Shown: positions 1 to 11,702 of the stretch, piece by piece
Layout: every line of letters starts with the position of its first letter
Position numbering within the stretch: position 1 is the stretch's first letter
Assembly (NCBI RefSeq): GCF_963169125.1
Contig: NC_084802.1
Coordinates: 42,106,607 to 42,170,606, forward strand
Source: Humulus lupulus
Lineage: Eukaryota; Streptophyta; Magnoliopsida; Rosales; Cannabaceae
Length of the DNA: 64,000 nucleotides
Reading direction: 5' to 3'
Notes under the pieces: model-generated
What the model saw: only the letters and a program-made list of their open reading frames with translations
The model's database searches: none
What the model was told of the DNA's origin: nothing
Program-made: the position numbers and the translations under genes

Positions 1-20
1 AGTGTTAAGATAGGTTACCC

Positions 21-1702
21 TCAATCGTGAATCTCTTTAGGGAGTTTGAGTCCCATCCCTCGAGATGATGCAGCCACTAAATCCCTCGTTAGTGGCTTAG
101 TGAAAGGATCCGCCAGATATTCACTTGTTCTCACATAGGATATTGAAATGACTCATCTTTGAATCAATTTTCTTACATATCCATGTCTTAGACTAATGTG
201 TCTAGACTTCCCATTATACACTCTACTGTATGCTCTAGCCAACGTAGCTTGGCTATCACAATGTATTGATATAGTAGATACATTCTCTTTGATTAGGGAA
301 ATCTCTATCAACAAAACCCTTAACCATTCAGCCTCTTTGCCAGTAGCAGCTAAAGCTATGAACTCTGCTTCCATAGTGGAATAAGATATACAGGTTTGTT
401 TCTTGGAACCCCAAGAAATTGCACCTCCACCAAGTGTAAATACCCAACCAGTTGTGGACAAGTTGTCCCCAAGATTGGATATCCAACTTGCATTTGTATA
501 TCCTTCTAATATCGAAGGAAATTTGGAGTAGTGAAGGCTTAGTCCTTTGGTTTTCTTGAGATAACCTAGGACTCTTCCAATTGCCTTCCAGTGATCCACA
601 CTTTGATTACTTGTAAACCTACTAAGTTTACTTACCGCAAATGCTATATCAGGTCTAGTACACTGGGGAGCGTACATTAGACTCCCTATAGCACTAGCGT
701 ACTCCAATTGAGCCACCGCTCTTCCTTCATTCTTCTCTAGTTTTACACTCTGATCGACTGGAGTATTGACATCTTTAACCTTGAGATGGTTAAATTTGTT
801 CAATACTTTCTTAACATAATGGGCTTGCCCTAACGCAAAACCCCCACTATGTTTCTTTACTTTGATACCGAGTATGGTATCAACTTCTCCAAGATCTTTC
901 ATCTTGAAGGTTGATGATAGAAACCTCTTCGTTTCTTCTATCTCTTTCATGCTATTACTTAGAATAAACATGTCATCCACATATAAGCAAACAATGATCA
1001 CATATCCCTTACAAGTTTTGGAATAGAAACACTTGTCTCCATTGTTATGTCTAAACCCATTAGACATGATGGTTTGATAAAATTTCTCATGCCATTGCTT
1101 AGGAGCTTGTTTCAATCCATATAAGGATTTTACAAGTCTACAAACTTTATGTTCATATTTTGGTAGGACAAACCCTTCGGGTTGTTCCATATAGACCTCA
1201 TCATTGAGGTCACCATTAAGGAATGTCGTTTTGACATCCATTTGATGAACATAAAAGTTGTGTATAGAAGCTAAAGCGAACAAAATTCTTATAGAAGTTG
1301 TTCTTGCAACAGGCGCATAGGTAACGAAATAATCGATACCCTCTTTTTGCCTAAACCCTTTAGCTACTAATCTAGCTTTAAAGGTTTGGATAGTGCCGTC
1401 AGTGTGGTATTTTCTCCTAAATACCCACTTACACCCAATTGGCTTAGACCCCGGTGGGAGGTCTACCAATTCCCAAGTGTTATTGGAAAGAATGGAATTC
1501 ATCTCATCATTGATGGCTTCTTTCCAAAATACACTATCTCTCGATTGCATAGCTTCTCTATAAGTCTTAGGATCATCCTCAACGAGAAGTACAATATGAA
1601 TTTTCCTAATGACTTCCTCTCTATTTCCTTCTACCATGTAGAATGAAATTCGGTGAGAATCTATCTCATCCACTACTAGACTTTTATGATTTTTAAGCCT
1701 TT
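21..1702 (-). pseudogene. copia A reverse transcriptase-RNase H (3' half of pol)
   Basis: An open frame of about 500 codons (153-1673) carries the copia reverse transcriptase: a KARLVAKGF motif, the [10 protein letters not shown] segment (family usually TAFLNG), a YVDDM catalytic motif, and the copia RNase H ending in SRHI. An in-frame TGA at about 150-152 interrupts the last part of RNase H. The same frame then continues through the usual DPFTKPL ending to a natural-looking stop at 21-23. The upstream part of the polyprotein is at 24562-26875, beyond the inserted element. The frame is nearly intact, so the copy is not very old. It is inactive as it stands because pol is split and contains stops. 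Confidence 0.9.
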
Positions 1703-1707
1703 GACTT

Positions 1708-2457
1708 TGTTGACGCGGTTCTTCGCCAACAGATAATTAAGAGAAGAAGAGAAAGGGATTAGTGCTGAAAGTAGAACCGTCACAGATGAAATCTTAGAGA
1801 ATGAACTAGGTGACTCAAGACACGTTTTTAAGTGGTTCAAAGGTTAAAATCCTTCTACTCCACTAGTCAATATTATTGATATATTCTGGATTTTTGGTTA
1901 TAAATTGTATATCTCTTCTGAGACTATTTTTTCCAGCCCTTATCAACTCCCAGGGTCTCCATATTTATAGGAGAAAACACCTGGAAGTTGGTAAGGAGGT
2001 CATCCCGTGACCTTATTATTTGTCATATCAACTCTGTGACACTCATGATTAATTCCTAAACCTGACACATAAGTATGGTCAAATCAATAGATAAGGAGAT
2101 AATGGGTCGCACGGCCCAACCCAGTCATGGGTGTCTGAACACGCACGTTCCTGCTGCGTGTCCGAGAAGTCAGGGAGATATCGGACACGTGATGTCAGAT
2201 ATAGGCACGTTTATCTTGCGTGTGTTGACTTTACAAAGGGTCAGAGATCTATACGAGCTGCTTCCCTGACCCGACCTTCGGCCTCAAGGATTCCTTCCCC
2301 CAGTCTTGGGCAACCTTGGCGAGTTCTTGAGGATACCTCAAGCTAAGGGGGTACAACCTGGAAAACAAGATCTCCGACCTGGGGAAGTTTACGGACTAAC
2401 CTTGATTAGTCCGAGGCTCGACCTGCTAATCAGCCCGTGGGAAAACCAGGGCGTACA
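1708..2457 (-). repeat. 3' LTR of element C
   Basis: The 750-bp LTR matches 23790-24556. It has TG...CA ends and is preceded by the GACTT target duplication. A TATA-like CTATAAATA (minus strand) lies near 1964-1973. Compared with the right copy it lacks 17 bases near 2252, within an imperfect palindrome built on CAGCTCG and CGAGCTG. Confidence 0.95.
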
Positions 2458-2472
2458 TCTACCCCCTAAGCT
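2458..2472 (-). other. polypurine tract of element C
   Basis: On the minus strand this reads AGCTTAGGGGGTAGA and directly abuts the 3' LTR. This is where the plus-strand primer of an LTR element is expected. Element D has the equivalent purine run at 54499-54511. Confidence 0.8.
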
Positions 2473-2720
2473 CCTGCTCGTGGTATATGACGTCATATAT
2501 AGAAGACCACAGTAGGGGCTTTTAGACTTCCCCACAACCCTTCACATTCCACTTTTTGTGCAGGCATCTGATACGTGGAACGCCGTGGGTGGTGACGGTA
2601 CATTTTACGAGAACCGCATTTAATGGCCTAGTCTAAGCCCAGCCGTCGTTTCGTATTTCGAGTGGAAGGCCTCGGATCCCTCACTAGGGTCATCCAAGAG
2701 CCTTCTACACGTGATCCTTC

Positions 2721-2733
2721 ACGTATATAAAAA
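2721..2733 (+). promoter_or_regulatory. candidate TATA box of the antisense gene in C
   Basis: GTATATAAAAAA sits about 265 bp inside the 3' LTR and faces away from it. It is followed by a pyrimidine-rich leader, a GTAAGT splice donor at 2961 and a splice acceptor at 3451 just before the start codon at 3460. D has the same arrangement (TATATATA at 54760). The pairing of TATA, leader, 5'-UTR intron and ATG in both elements is the main support. Confidence 0.6.
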
Positions 2734-3459
2734 ATGGGGTGGCCACCCTACGCACGGGCCACCCCTTCATTCAAAATTTCCCAAATTTCTTTCCTTCTTC
2801 CCTCTCTAACTTTCAGAAAAACGAAACCCTCGCCTTCTTTGCTACCATTTTCATTGTTCAAGAAGCTTAGGCGCATGAGTTTCTCCGAAGCTTTGGAAGC
2901 TATTTCACCGACGAAGCTTCTATCAACGCAGCATTCTCTTCGACCTTCCAGCCATATACTGTAAGTTTCTTGACCCTGTTCATTTTGAAAACATGCTACT
3001 GTAGCTTAGGTAAAAAAAATTACTGTAGCCGCATGCAAGGGTTTTCTGGGTTGCATGGATAAGGAGGGTGACAGCCCTCTTTAGGCTAGGACATACTTGT
3101 TGTAGGAAATCGCCTTAGAGCCTGGGTTTCAGGATGCTTTTTCTGGGACATTTTCTGGGTAGGAGTTTTGGGAATTTTGGGTGCAAAACCGGGTAGCTTA
3201 GGGAACACGCCTCATGGGCGGTTTTGCAATTCCTGCCTACTGAAACTTTCCTCCCAAGGCAAATTTTACTCTGAACCTCCTGACACGCGAATTCTGAGTA
3301 ATCTGGGATCTGTTGGGAGTATACGCGCGTGTTCACTGAACCGCGTGGTTCCACTTCCCACGAGCTGGGCTTTCCTCAGCTCGTGCAAATAATAATTATT
3401 CTTCCTCCCGCTTGGGTCGCCTTTTCTAAAATGTTTTCTTGTGTTCACTAGGCGACCAG
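2734..3459 (+). other. 5' leader and 5'-UTR intron of the antisense gene in C
   Basis: A leader of about 230 bases precedes GTAAGTTT at 2961. The intron would end at TTCACTAG (3444-3451), eight bases before the ATG at 3460. I see no protein in the 2734-2964 open frame that resembles a known domain, and it is not shared with D. It is best read as untranslated leader. Confidence 0.5.
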
Positions 3460-3638
3460 ATGGCTCCAAAAAAGAACCTCCCTCAGAAGAACGTTGGAAG
3501 CTCGGCCTCCCGGCAGGAGAAGGGAAAGGCGGTGATGCCCAGCTCGTCGATCCCTCACTTTGGGCCGGCCGTGGAGAAACAAGTCGAGGTGGCCCCCGAC
3601 GCTTTCTTTGAGGCGGAGAGAATCGTCTCAAAGGTAAC
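3460..3638 (+). pseudogene. antisense gene of C: first coding piece, cut off by element E
   Basis: The open frame starts MAPKKNLPQ at the first ATG after the predicted splice acceptor and runs until the junction with the inverted repeat of E. Its last 149 bases (3490-3638) occur again at 13896-14044, where the gene resumes, with five substitutions. The gene is therefore not simply split: part of exon 1 is present twice, once on each side of the insertion. The product is the N-terminus of the Tat-clade antisense protein. In-frame reading stops within the junction. Confidence 0.65.
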
Positions 3639-4285
3639 TGATTAGTGGTGAAAAATGCACATTTGTTGATTTTAATTGTCAAAATAAATTAAGTTTCAAT
3701 TAATATTTTCATAGAATTAATATGATTTATTTAATAAATGAAAATATTTGATTAGAATTTAATTTATTGTTGTTTTGTAGGAATTAAAGTGCATTTTGGC
3801 ATAGAGAAAAAGAAAGAAGAAATAAATAAAACTGAAGAAATGATGAAAAGTTGGTATTTTTGTAACTTGAGGCCCAAACGAAAGCCCAGGCCCGCTGGCC
3901 TTTTTCTCCAACTTCAGCGCCATGTGGCGCCTTGTCCTCGTGCCACGTGTCCCAGCATCACTCCTGCCAGCCAGTCCACATGCGCCACGTAGCAATGCCC
4001 ATCAATTCCCATCTTTAGCAATGCCCATTAATTCAACTTCTTTCAGGAAGATCAGGCCAACGTGACCATCATATATGCATATATGCATTGACCCACAACG
4101 TGACCATCCATCTCAGCGGCCCAAACAAAGCCCAGCACCATGCATCAATTCTCCAACAGCCTCTCACGCCCAAACCCCAAAATGAAGGCCCAATTCACCC
4201 CAGCCAGCCGCCTACGTGGCGCGCTCTCATTGGCTGGGAGTGGGTCAAAACCCACTTCTGCCACAGCAACTCTTTTTTAGTAGTT
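3639..4285. repeat. left arm of long inverted repeat
   Basis: This is the reverse complement of 4386-5028 with only scattered differences. It begins TGATTAGTGGTGAAAAATGC. The right arm has the same TGATTAG outside the TGGTG tip, so the homology runs seven bases beyond a plausible LTR end. The arm contains ACGT-type motifs such as CCACGTGTCC near 3943 and ACGTGGC near 4213. Small frames inside it have no recognisable domain. Confidence 0.92.
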
Positions 4286-4385
4286 GGACAACGAAGGGAG
4301 TTGTGCTAGGACAACGAAGGGAGGGGAAACCCTTTGTTGTCTATTATGCAAGCCGAACTCTCAATAGTGCCCAAATGAACTATTA
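4286..4385 (+). other. loop of the inverted repeat: fragment of E's RNase H region in opposite orientation
   Basis: The loop plus the inner ends of the arms match the segment at about 7936-8050 of this same element, in reverse orientation. The coding sense is on the plus strand here and on the minus strand in E. Words shared with RNase H are FVVYYASRTLNS and the KEL stretch that follows. A short internal repeat (GGACAACGAAGGGA twice) is present only in the loop. This shows the foldback arose from element E, or a close relative, after a template jump. Confidence 0.85.
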
Positions 4386-5028
4386 AACTACTGAAAAAGA
4401 GTTGTTGTGGCAGAAGTGGGTTTTGACCCACTCCCAGCCAATGAGAGCGTGCCACGTAGGCGGCTGGCTGGGGTGAATTGGGCCTTCATTTTGGGGTTTG
4501 GGCGTGAGAGGCTGTTGGAGAATTGATGCATGGTGCTGGGCTTTGTTTGGGCCGCTGAGATGGATGGTCACGTTGTGGGTCAATGCATATATGATGGTCA
4601 CGTTGGCCTGATCTTCCTGAAAGAAGTTGAATTAATGGGCATTGCTAAAGATGGGAATTGATGGGCATTGCTACGTGGCGCATGTGGACTGGCTGGCAGG
4701 AGTGATGCTGGGACACGTGGCACGAGGACAAGGCGCCACATGGCGCTGAAGTTGGAGAAAAAGGCTAGCAGGCCTGGGCTTTCGTTTGGGCCTCAAGTTA
4801 CAAAAATACCAACTTTTCATCATTTCTTCAGTTTTATTTATTTATTTCTTCTTTCTTTTTCTCTATGCCAAAATGCACTTTAATTCCTACAAAACAACAA
4901 TAAATTAAATTCTAATCAAATATTTTCATTTATAAAATAAATCATATTAATTCTATGAAAATATTAATTGAAACTTAATTTATTTTGACAATTAAAATCA
5001 ACAAATGTGCATTTTTCACCACTAATCA
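4386..5028. repeat. right arm of long inverted repeat, adjoining E's polypurine tract
   Basis: This is the inverted copy of 3639-4285. At its right edge the minus strand reads a G-rich purine tract (AGTTGGGGGTTGTGA), then TTAG, then TGGTGAAAAATGC. That is the arrangement of polypurine tract plus LTR start, so this arm is probably the U3 start of a 3' LTR. It does not resemble the 5' LTR at 12918-13894, so either that LTR is cut short or the two ends come from different elements. Confidence 0.85.
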
Positions 5029-6357
5029 CAACCCCCAACTAGCTTATTGCTAGTCCTTAGCAATTCAAGCGAAAAAGAAAATTGTCAAGTTGAATAATCA
5101 AGTCAAACCAAGCAAAATCATCTAAGCATTTTCAAATTATCAGCAAGAAGTCAAAAATTACTATCGAAGCTACTATAGTTGTGATTTCAGAGTTGTGTGT
5201 GTGTGCACCAAACCATATTCGTTTTCTCACAAGTCATAACACAAATAGTATCGAAAAATCTCAAAAGTATAAAGATCTCAACTCCAAATTCCTCACGGGC
5301 ATTGAAAGTATTGTATGGGAAGGATTACACTCTTGGAGTTGGAAATGTAACAGTTTACGCTCAAATGAGAAAAGATAAACTTTTTAGGACAAGCAATTTG
5401 AACAAATATTGATCACAAGATAGGCAAATCAACTTATTGGAATTCAAGTGACAAACAACCTTTGGGATATACATGAGAAAACTCAAAGAACAAAATGACA
5501 ACTAATTAGAAACGATAAATAAGACAATGAACTATAATGATAATTTTTTTTTATTACAAAATAATAGAAGGAAGTGTTGCTCTTGTTCTCTTATTTTTTT
5601 TTCTATATTTTTGTTTTTTTTTTATTTCTTTTTTTCTTCATTATTTTGTTTTTTTGTTTTTTTTTGACAAGAGACAACACAAAGATAACAAGGAAATTAC
5701 AAATACAATACAACACAAACTTATTACAAAGACTTTTCTTAAATGAAAAACATCCCTCTAGTAAATGTCATGTTTTAAATTCCAAAGATGTGACTTTACC
5801 AACTCAAATGATAAATAAAAGTTCAAAATGTTGTTTTCTCAACTCTCACAACTCACCAAGAAATGAAAAACTTTAAACTTGAAATTTCTCTCAACTATTT
5901 GTGTTAACAACCAATTTATTTATCATATGTTTGGAAAGTGCACAAAAGAACTCTGAAAATCACTTCTTAATAGCTAAACATAGTAAGAACTGACTCAAAC
6001 CAACAAATTATACTCATGCTTGGATAATTTTGATAAAATTTGACTTAAAATTCAACAAGACAATAATGTTTTCCAAATGAATGCTAATGACGTAACAATA
6101 AGATTTCCAAATGAAAGCCAATGCATGCTCACCACCCCCAACCAAAAATCAGATAGTGTCCTCAATGTCAAAATGAATAAGCAATGAAAAAGATAAGGAA
6201 TGAGAACACCTGAATGATGACCATGTCCATGAGGTGAGAGCGAAAATAGCCTGGTAACAAAACCCCAAAACAAAATACAAAAACGAAAAGCATACAAAAA
6301 TAAAAGAAAGACAGAAAAATAAAAAGAACAACAACAAACCGTTCAGAACTTCAGAGT
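5029..6357 (-). other. non-coding 3' region of element E
   Basis: About 1.3 kb lies between the end of integrase and the purine tract. It contains long T runs (about 5535-5665) and no frame with similarity to an env-like protein, which some Athila elements carry here. Nothing else is recognised. Confidence 0.6.
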
Positions 6358-7817
6358 GTATAGATTGGGTCCTTAAGAAGGACCTCTTCAACACGACTCA
6401 CACTCTCAATGTAATGCTTCAGTCTTTGGCCATTGACACGAAAAATTCTCCCATCGGTTGGGTCCTCGACCTCCACCGAACCATTGGGAAATACTTACTT
6501 GACTACAAATGGACCAGTCCATCGCGATCGCAGTTTACCGGGATGCAAGTGCAAGCGAGAGTCGTACAGATGCACTTTTTGATTTGGCTCAAAGTGTTTT
6601 CGCAGGATTTGTTTGTCGTGAGCGATTTTCAATTTTTCCTTATAAATCATGGAATTGTCATATGCATCGTTTCTCAACTCCTCAATTTCGGACAACTGGA
6701 GTTTGCGATTGATACCTGCGGCATTCAGATCAAAGTTTAGGGCTTTGATAGCCCAATATGCTTTATGCTCGAGCTCGACAGGTAAATGACAGGCTTTTCC
6801 AAAGACGAGCCGATAGGGAGACATCCCAAGAGGGGACTTGAAAGCAGTGCGGTATGCCCAAAAAGCGTCTAGAAGTCGTGTAGACCAATCTTTGCGGTCG
6901 GGATTTACCGTCTTTTCCAGAATGTGTTTTATCTCCCTATTGGCTAACTCGGCCTGACCATTGGTTTGGGGATGATAGGCATTTGCAACTTTATGAAGTA
7001 CACCGTACTTGCGCATAAGAGCCTCAAAGGATCGGTTGCAAAAATGAGTGCCTTGATCACTGATGATAGCGCGAGGGGTACCGAACCTTGATAACACATT
7101 TTCTTTCAAGAATTTGACAACTGTAGCGTTATCATTGGTTCGACATGGGACAGCCTCGACCCATTTGGAAACATAATCCACAGCGAGAAGAATGTAAAGG
7201 TGGCCAAAAGAAGGTGGAAACGGTCCCATGAAGTCTATCCCCCAACAATCAAATATTTCGATAACAAGAATTGGGTTCAAGGGCATCATGTGCCGACGAG
7301 ATAAGGATCCTAACTTTTGGCACCTTACACAAGAACGACAGAAATCATTGGTGTCTTTGAACAGAGTGGGCCAGTAAAGGCCGCATTGTAAGATTTTTGC
7401 AGCGGTTTTCTTCACAGAGAAGTGACCACCACAAGCATCATTGTGGCAAAAATTCAGCACACTAGACACCTCATCGTCATGGATACATCTTCGCATGATT
7501 TGGTCGGGGCAATACTTGAATAAGTATGGGTCATCCCAAAAGAAATTGCGCACCTCCACCAAAAATTTGCGTTTGTCTTGTGAACTCCATTCAGATGGGA
7601 GTTCACCTGTTACTAAGTAGTTTACAATGTGAGCGTACCACGGCAACTTAGCAACAGAAAGCAATTGTTCATCGGGGAAATCATCATGAATAGGTGGACC
7701 GTCAGCGGGATCGCTGAATTCAAGTCGGGACAAGTGGTCCGCGACGACATTTTCAATACCTTTCTTGTCTTTGATTGTTATATCAAATTCTTGCAGGAGA
7801 AGGATCCACCGTGTTAA
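6358..7817 (-). pseudogene. element E integrase (with end of RNase H)
   Basis: Integrase lies mainly in the open frame 6495-7733. It shows the zinc-binding region with HNDACGGHF and CRSCVRCQK, the catalytic-core [18 protein letters not shown] and the PQTNGQAE block that supplies the last acidic residue, then a C-terminal segment ending in a WTGPF motif. A stop in frame just after FVVK (6495) is followed by about 45 more codons of family-like sequence to about 6358. At the upstream side a TGA (7818-7820) interrupts the RNase H-integrase linker where relatives have Arg, consistent with CGA to TGA. Without these stops the frame would be continuous with the RT frame. Confidence 0.9.
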
Positions 7818-10800
7818 TCACGCCTTAGCATCCTTTTTGGAAAGGAGATACTTAAGGGCGGAGTGATCTGTGAAGATCGTAATAGGTGATCCAATCAAAT
7901 AAGAGCGGAATTTGTCAAGGGCAAAGACAACGGCAAGCAACTCTTTTTCAGTAGTTGAATAGTTCATTTGGGCACTATTGAGAGTTCGGCTTGCATAATA
8001 GACAACAAAGGGTTTCCCCTTCCTTCGTTGTCCTAGCACAGCTCCCACAGCAAAGTTGCTGGCGTCACACATGATCTCGAAAGGAAGACTCCAATCGGGT
8101 GACTGAATGATGGGAGCGGAGGTGAGCGAATTGACAAGCGCTCGGAATGATTCCTCACACTTAGGTGTCCACTCAAAGGTAACATCTTTGGCTAGGAGGT
8201 TGCTCAGCGGACGAGCAATCATTGAAAAATTTTGTATGAACCTCCTATAGAAACCAGCATGACCAAGAAATGACCTAACATCTTTGACAGTCTTAGGAGT
8301 CGGCAGGTTGGAGATAAGGTCGACTTTGGATTGATCAACCTCAATTCCTTTTTCAGAAACAATGTGACCTAAGACTATGCCAGAAGGTACCATGAAGTGG
8401 CATTTCTCCCAATTGAGGACAAGTCCCTTCTCGATGCATCGTTTTAAAACAGCTTCAAGATGAAGAAGACATGTCTCGAAGGAGTTACCAAAAATGGTTA
8501 GGTCATCCATGAATACTTCCATTGATTTTTCAATCATGTCACTAAAGATGCTCATCATGCATCTTTGGAAAGTAGCTGGTGCATTACACAAGCCAAATGG
8601 CATACGCCGGAAGGCAAACGTGCCAAAGGGACAAGTGAAAGTGGTCTTATCTTGATCCTCCAATGCAATCTCAATTTGATAATAGCCAGAATAACCATCA
8701 AGAAAGCAATAGAAAGGATGACCAGCTACGCGTTCAAGGATTTGATCAATGAATGGGAGTGGAAAATGATCTTTGCGGGAGGCGGCATTCAATTTTCTAT
8801 AATCAATGCACATGCGCCACCCCGTCACCGTTCTTGTGGGGACAAGGACCCCTTTTTCGTTTTGGATAACGGTGACACCAGATTTCTTGGGCACAACTTG
8901 AGTTGGACTTACCCATTTGCTATCTGCTACCAGGTAAATAATACCAGCGTCTAGCAATTTCAAAACTTCATTTTTTACAACTTCCTTCATTGTGGGATTC
9001 AGCCGCCGCCGAGGGTCTCTTCGAGGGATGGCTTCGTCCTCTAGATTGATTTGATGGGAGCAAATTAAAGGGCTAATACCTTTGATGTCAGCAAGCGTCC
9101 AACCTATCGCAGATTTATGCATTCGCAGTAGCTCGAGTAACTGCAATTCTTGAGAATTTTGAAGGTTGATAACTGGAAAGGTTTCACCGTCTCCCAAGAA
9201 GGCATGTTTCAAACCCTTGGGAAGTTGGGTCAATTGAACAGTTGGAACCTCTTCGGCTGAAGTTTTCGGCTGTGCCCTCTCGCGAGGTAGCTCTTCAAAG
9301 CGAGGTTGCCAAAACTGAGTCCTTCTATGGCGTGAGTCTATGCGATCTGATATTGCAAGAGTAGACTCAATAGAACTGGGACTTTCATTCTCTGACAGAA
9401 GGAGGAGTTCGTCAAGATTATCGAAGTTGTTTCGCAATTGAACCTCCTCGGGAATTAAAGAGTCAATCATGAATGTTTGGTAGCATTCATCATCTTCTCG
9501 GGGTTGTTTCCCGATGTGGAAGATATTGACTTCTAGAGTCATGTTTCCAAACGATATCTTCATTAGACCATTTCGACAATTGATCAAAGCATTTGCAGTA
9601 GCAAGGAATGGTCTTCCGAGGATAATAGGAATTTTAGACTCCATGTTCACCACAGATTGGGTATCAAGAATAAGAAAATCCACGGGGTAATAGAATTTTT
9701 CAATTCGAACCAATACATCCTCAACGATACCCCTAGGCTTTTTGGTGGAACGATCAGCAAGCTGTAGTACAACAGATGTTGGGTTCATTTCTCCAAGACC
9801 GAGTTGCGAGTATACAGAATAAGGCATGAGATTGACACTCGCGCCAAGATCAAGTAAGGCTTGGCTGACTTCATGGGTCCCAATTTGGCAAGAAATGGTG
9901 GGACAACCGGGATCCTTGTATTTTGGCGGTGTCTTTTGTTCAATCACCCCACTCACTTGCTCGGTCAAGAAAGCAGTCTTCTTGACATGGTGCTTCCTTT
10001 TTGCAGTACAAAGATCCTTGATGATTTTGGCATAAGCGGGCACTTGTTTAATGATGTGAAGCAAAGGAAGATTAATCTTCACTTGTGTCAAGTGCTCAAG
10101 GAGTTCAGCTCGGTTATCAGGAAGTTTCCCAACAGGTTTCAAAGCCTGGGGGAATGGTACCTTTGTGGTGGCATTGAGTGGTGGATTTTCGGAAATGACT
10201 TTTGGAATACTGGGAGAGTTGGATTTAAGGGGTGGGTCTAACAAAGTTTTACCGCTTCTCGTCGTGATGTCATTTACTTCCTTGACATTTTGATCATTTG
10301 AATTTGAAGATTGGGCCATGTGTTGGCCTTGAACATTGAATTTCGGTTGGGAAGGAAGTTTGCCTTTTTCAGGAATGGCCAAGGATTCAGTCAATTTTGA
10401 GAATTGACATTTCATTTCCTTGATTTCTTCCATCATTTGGCGATTCAGTTTGGATTGTTCCTCCATGAATGCATGAAGAGTATTCTCAAGAGAATTGCGT
10501 TGTGGATGAGCATTGTAATGAGGTGCAGAATACGCCTTTGATGGTTGAACTTGTTGCTCATTTCTCCATTGGCCTCCAAACGATTGAGCTTGGTTGGAAT
10601 CTCTCCAACTGAAATTTGGGTGGTTTCTCCAACCAGGGTTGTACGTATGGGAGAATGGCTTGTTATATGTCCCTAAGGCATTGCATTGCTCCTCATAAAC
10701 CCCCCTCATTTCATTCAAAGCCAAGCAGTCCTTAGCTAAGTGCTCCGTCCCTCCACAAACAAAGCAAGGTTCTTGCAGTTCTACTTGAGCAATCATGTGC

Positions 10801-11084
10801 GACTTTTGCCCATTTTTCGTCATTAAGACCTCAAACTGCTTTTTCAAAGCTTCGAGTTGGGCCTTAATACTATCCTCTTCTCGAAGTTGATAGATCCCTG
10901 ATGGTTTGTGTCGGTTGGTGCTGTCAGTAGCACTTGGACCAGTCCAGGTGTGAGATTTTTTTGCAGTTTCTTCGAGATATTCAAGAGCATCGTCTGGCTC
11001 TTTTTCGAGGAATTCACCATTGCATAGCATCTCTACAAACTGGCGCTCACGACTCGTGAGGCCTTCATAGAAGTAACTGACCAA
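7818..11084 (-). pseudogene. element E gag C-terminus, protease, reverse transcriptase, RNase H
   Basis: A single 1088-codon open frame contains, in order: the end of gag with a CCHC zinc knuckle (CFVCGGTEHLAKDC), the NPGWRNHPNFSW motif, a retropepsin with LLDLGASVNLM, reverse transcriptase with DGYSGYYQI, RRMPFGLCNAP and FMDDL, and RNase H with CDASN and TDHSALKYL. The DLGAS and FMDD variants are those of Athila-type elements. This frame is remarkably long for a degraded copy. Only two stops, at 7818 and 11193, separate it from integrase and from the gag N-terminus. Confidence 0.93.
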
Positions 11085-11192
11085 GCGCCAGTTCTCATAG
11101 CCATGGTGCGGGCACTGATTTAACAGATCTTTGAATCTTTCCCAGACTTGATAGAACGTTTCATTGTCTTTCTGGGAAAATGTGGAAATCTG

Positions 11193-11702
11193 TCATTTCA
11201 GATTGTTGGTCTTATGGCTAGGGAAGTGTTTCAGAAAGAAAGATTTAGTCATCTCCTCCCATGTTCCAATCGACCTAGGTCTCAAAGAGTACAACCAGCT
11301 TTTGGCTTTGTCATTCAAGGAGAAAGGGAAGAACTTCAGTCGCACAGCATCGGCATTGTCGGCTCGGTTATAGAACGTGGCTACCACCTCCTCGAATTCT
11401 CTGATATGCACGTATGGGCTTTCGTTTTCCATTCCATGAAATGTAGGCAAGAGTTGAATCATGACAGGTTTAAAGTCTAATGCGGGCATATTAGGAGGGA
11501 AGATAATGCATGAAGGTGTGGAAGTGCGAGTGGGATGGAGGTAGTCATTGAGAGTTCTTGGTTGGATGTCATTATTGCGAGCCATTGCGAATGGGTTATT
11601 ATCAGCGAAAGTTTGTGGAGAAGCAGGATTGGTGGAAGGAGTTCCGGTAGGAGTGGCAGATGAATTGGAAGAAGTGTCACTGGAAGTTTCGTGATGATTC
11701 AT
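11193..11702 (-). pseudogene. element E gag N-terminal part
   Basis: The frame starts MNHHETSSDT and carries the retrotransposon-gag core (KFFPFSLNDKAKSWL, then the IGTWEEM segment). A TGA at 11193-11195 interrupts it after NNLK. The same frame then continues without further stops into the frame ending at 7818, so gag and pol were one polyprotein. The start is the first ATG downstream of a 1.2-kb leader. Ser/Thr/Pro-rich first 50 residues. Confidence 0.85.

Noticed and set aside
3759..4883. Paired frames (about 70 codons) repeated on both strands
   Set aside because: They mirror one another because the region is an inverted repeat. No protein family recognised.
5537..5876. Phe-rich frame that could be an env-like transmembrane protein of element E
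   Set aside because: It is a T-run artefact on the strand opposite to gag-pol. An Athila env-like frame should be on the minus strand.
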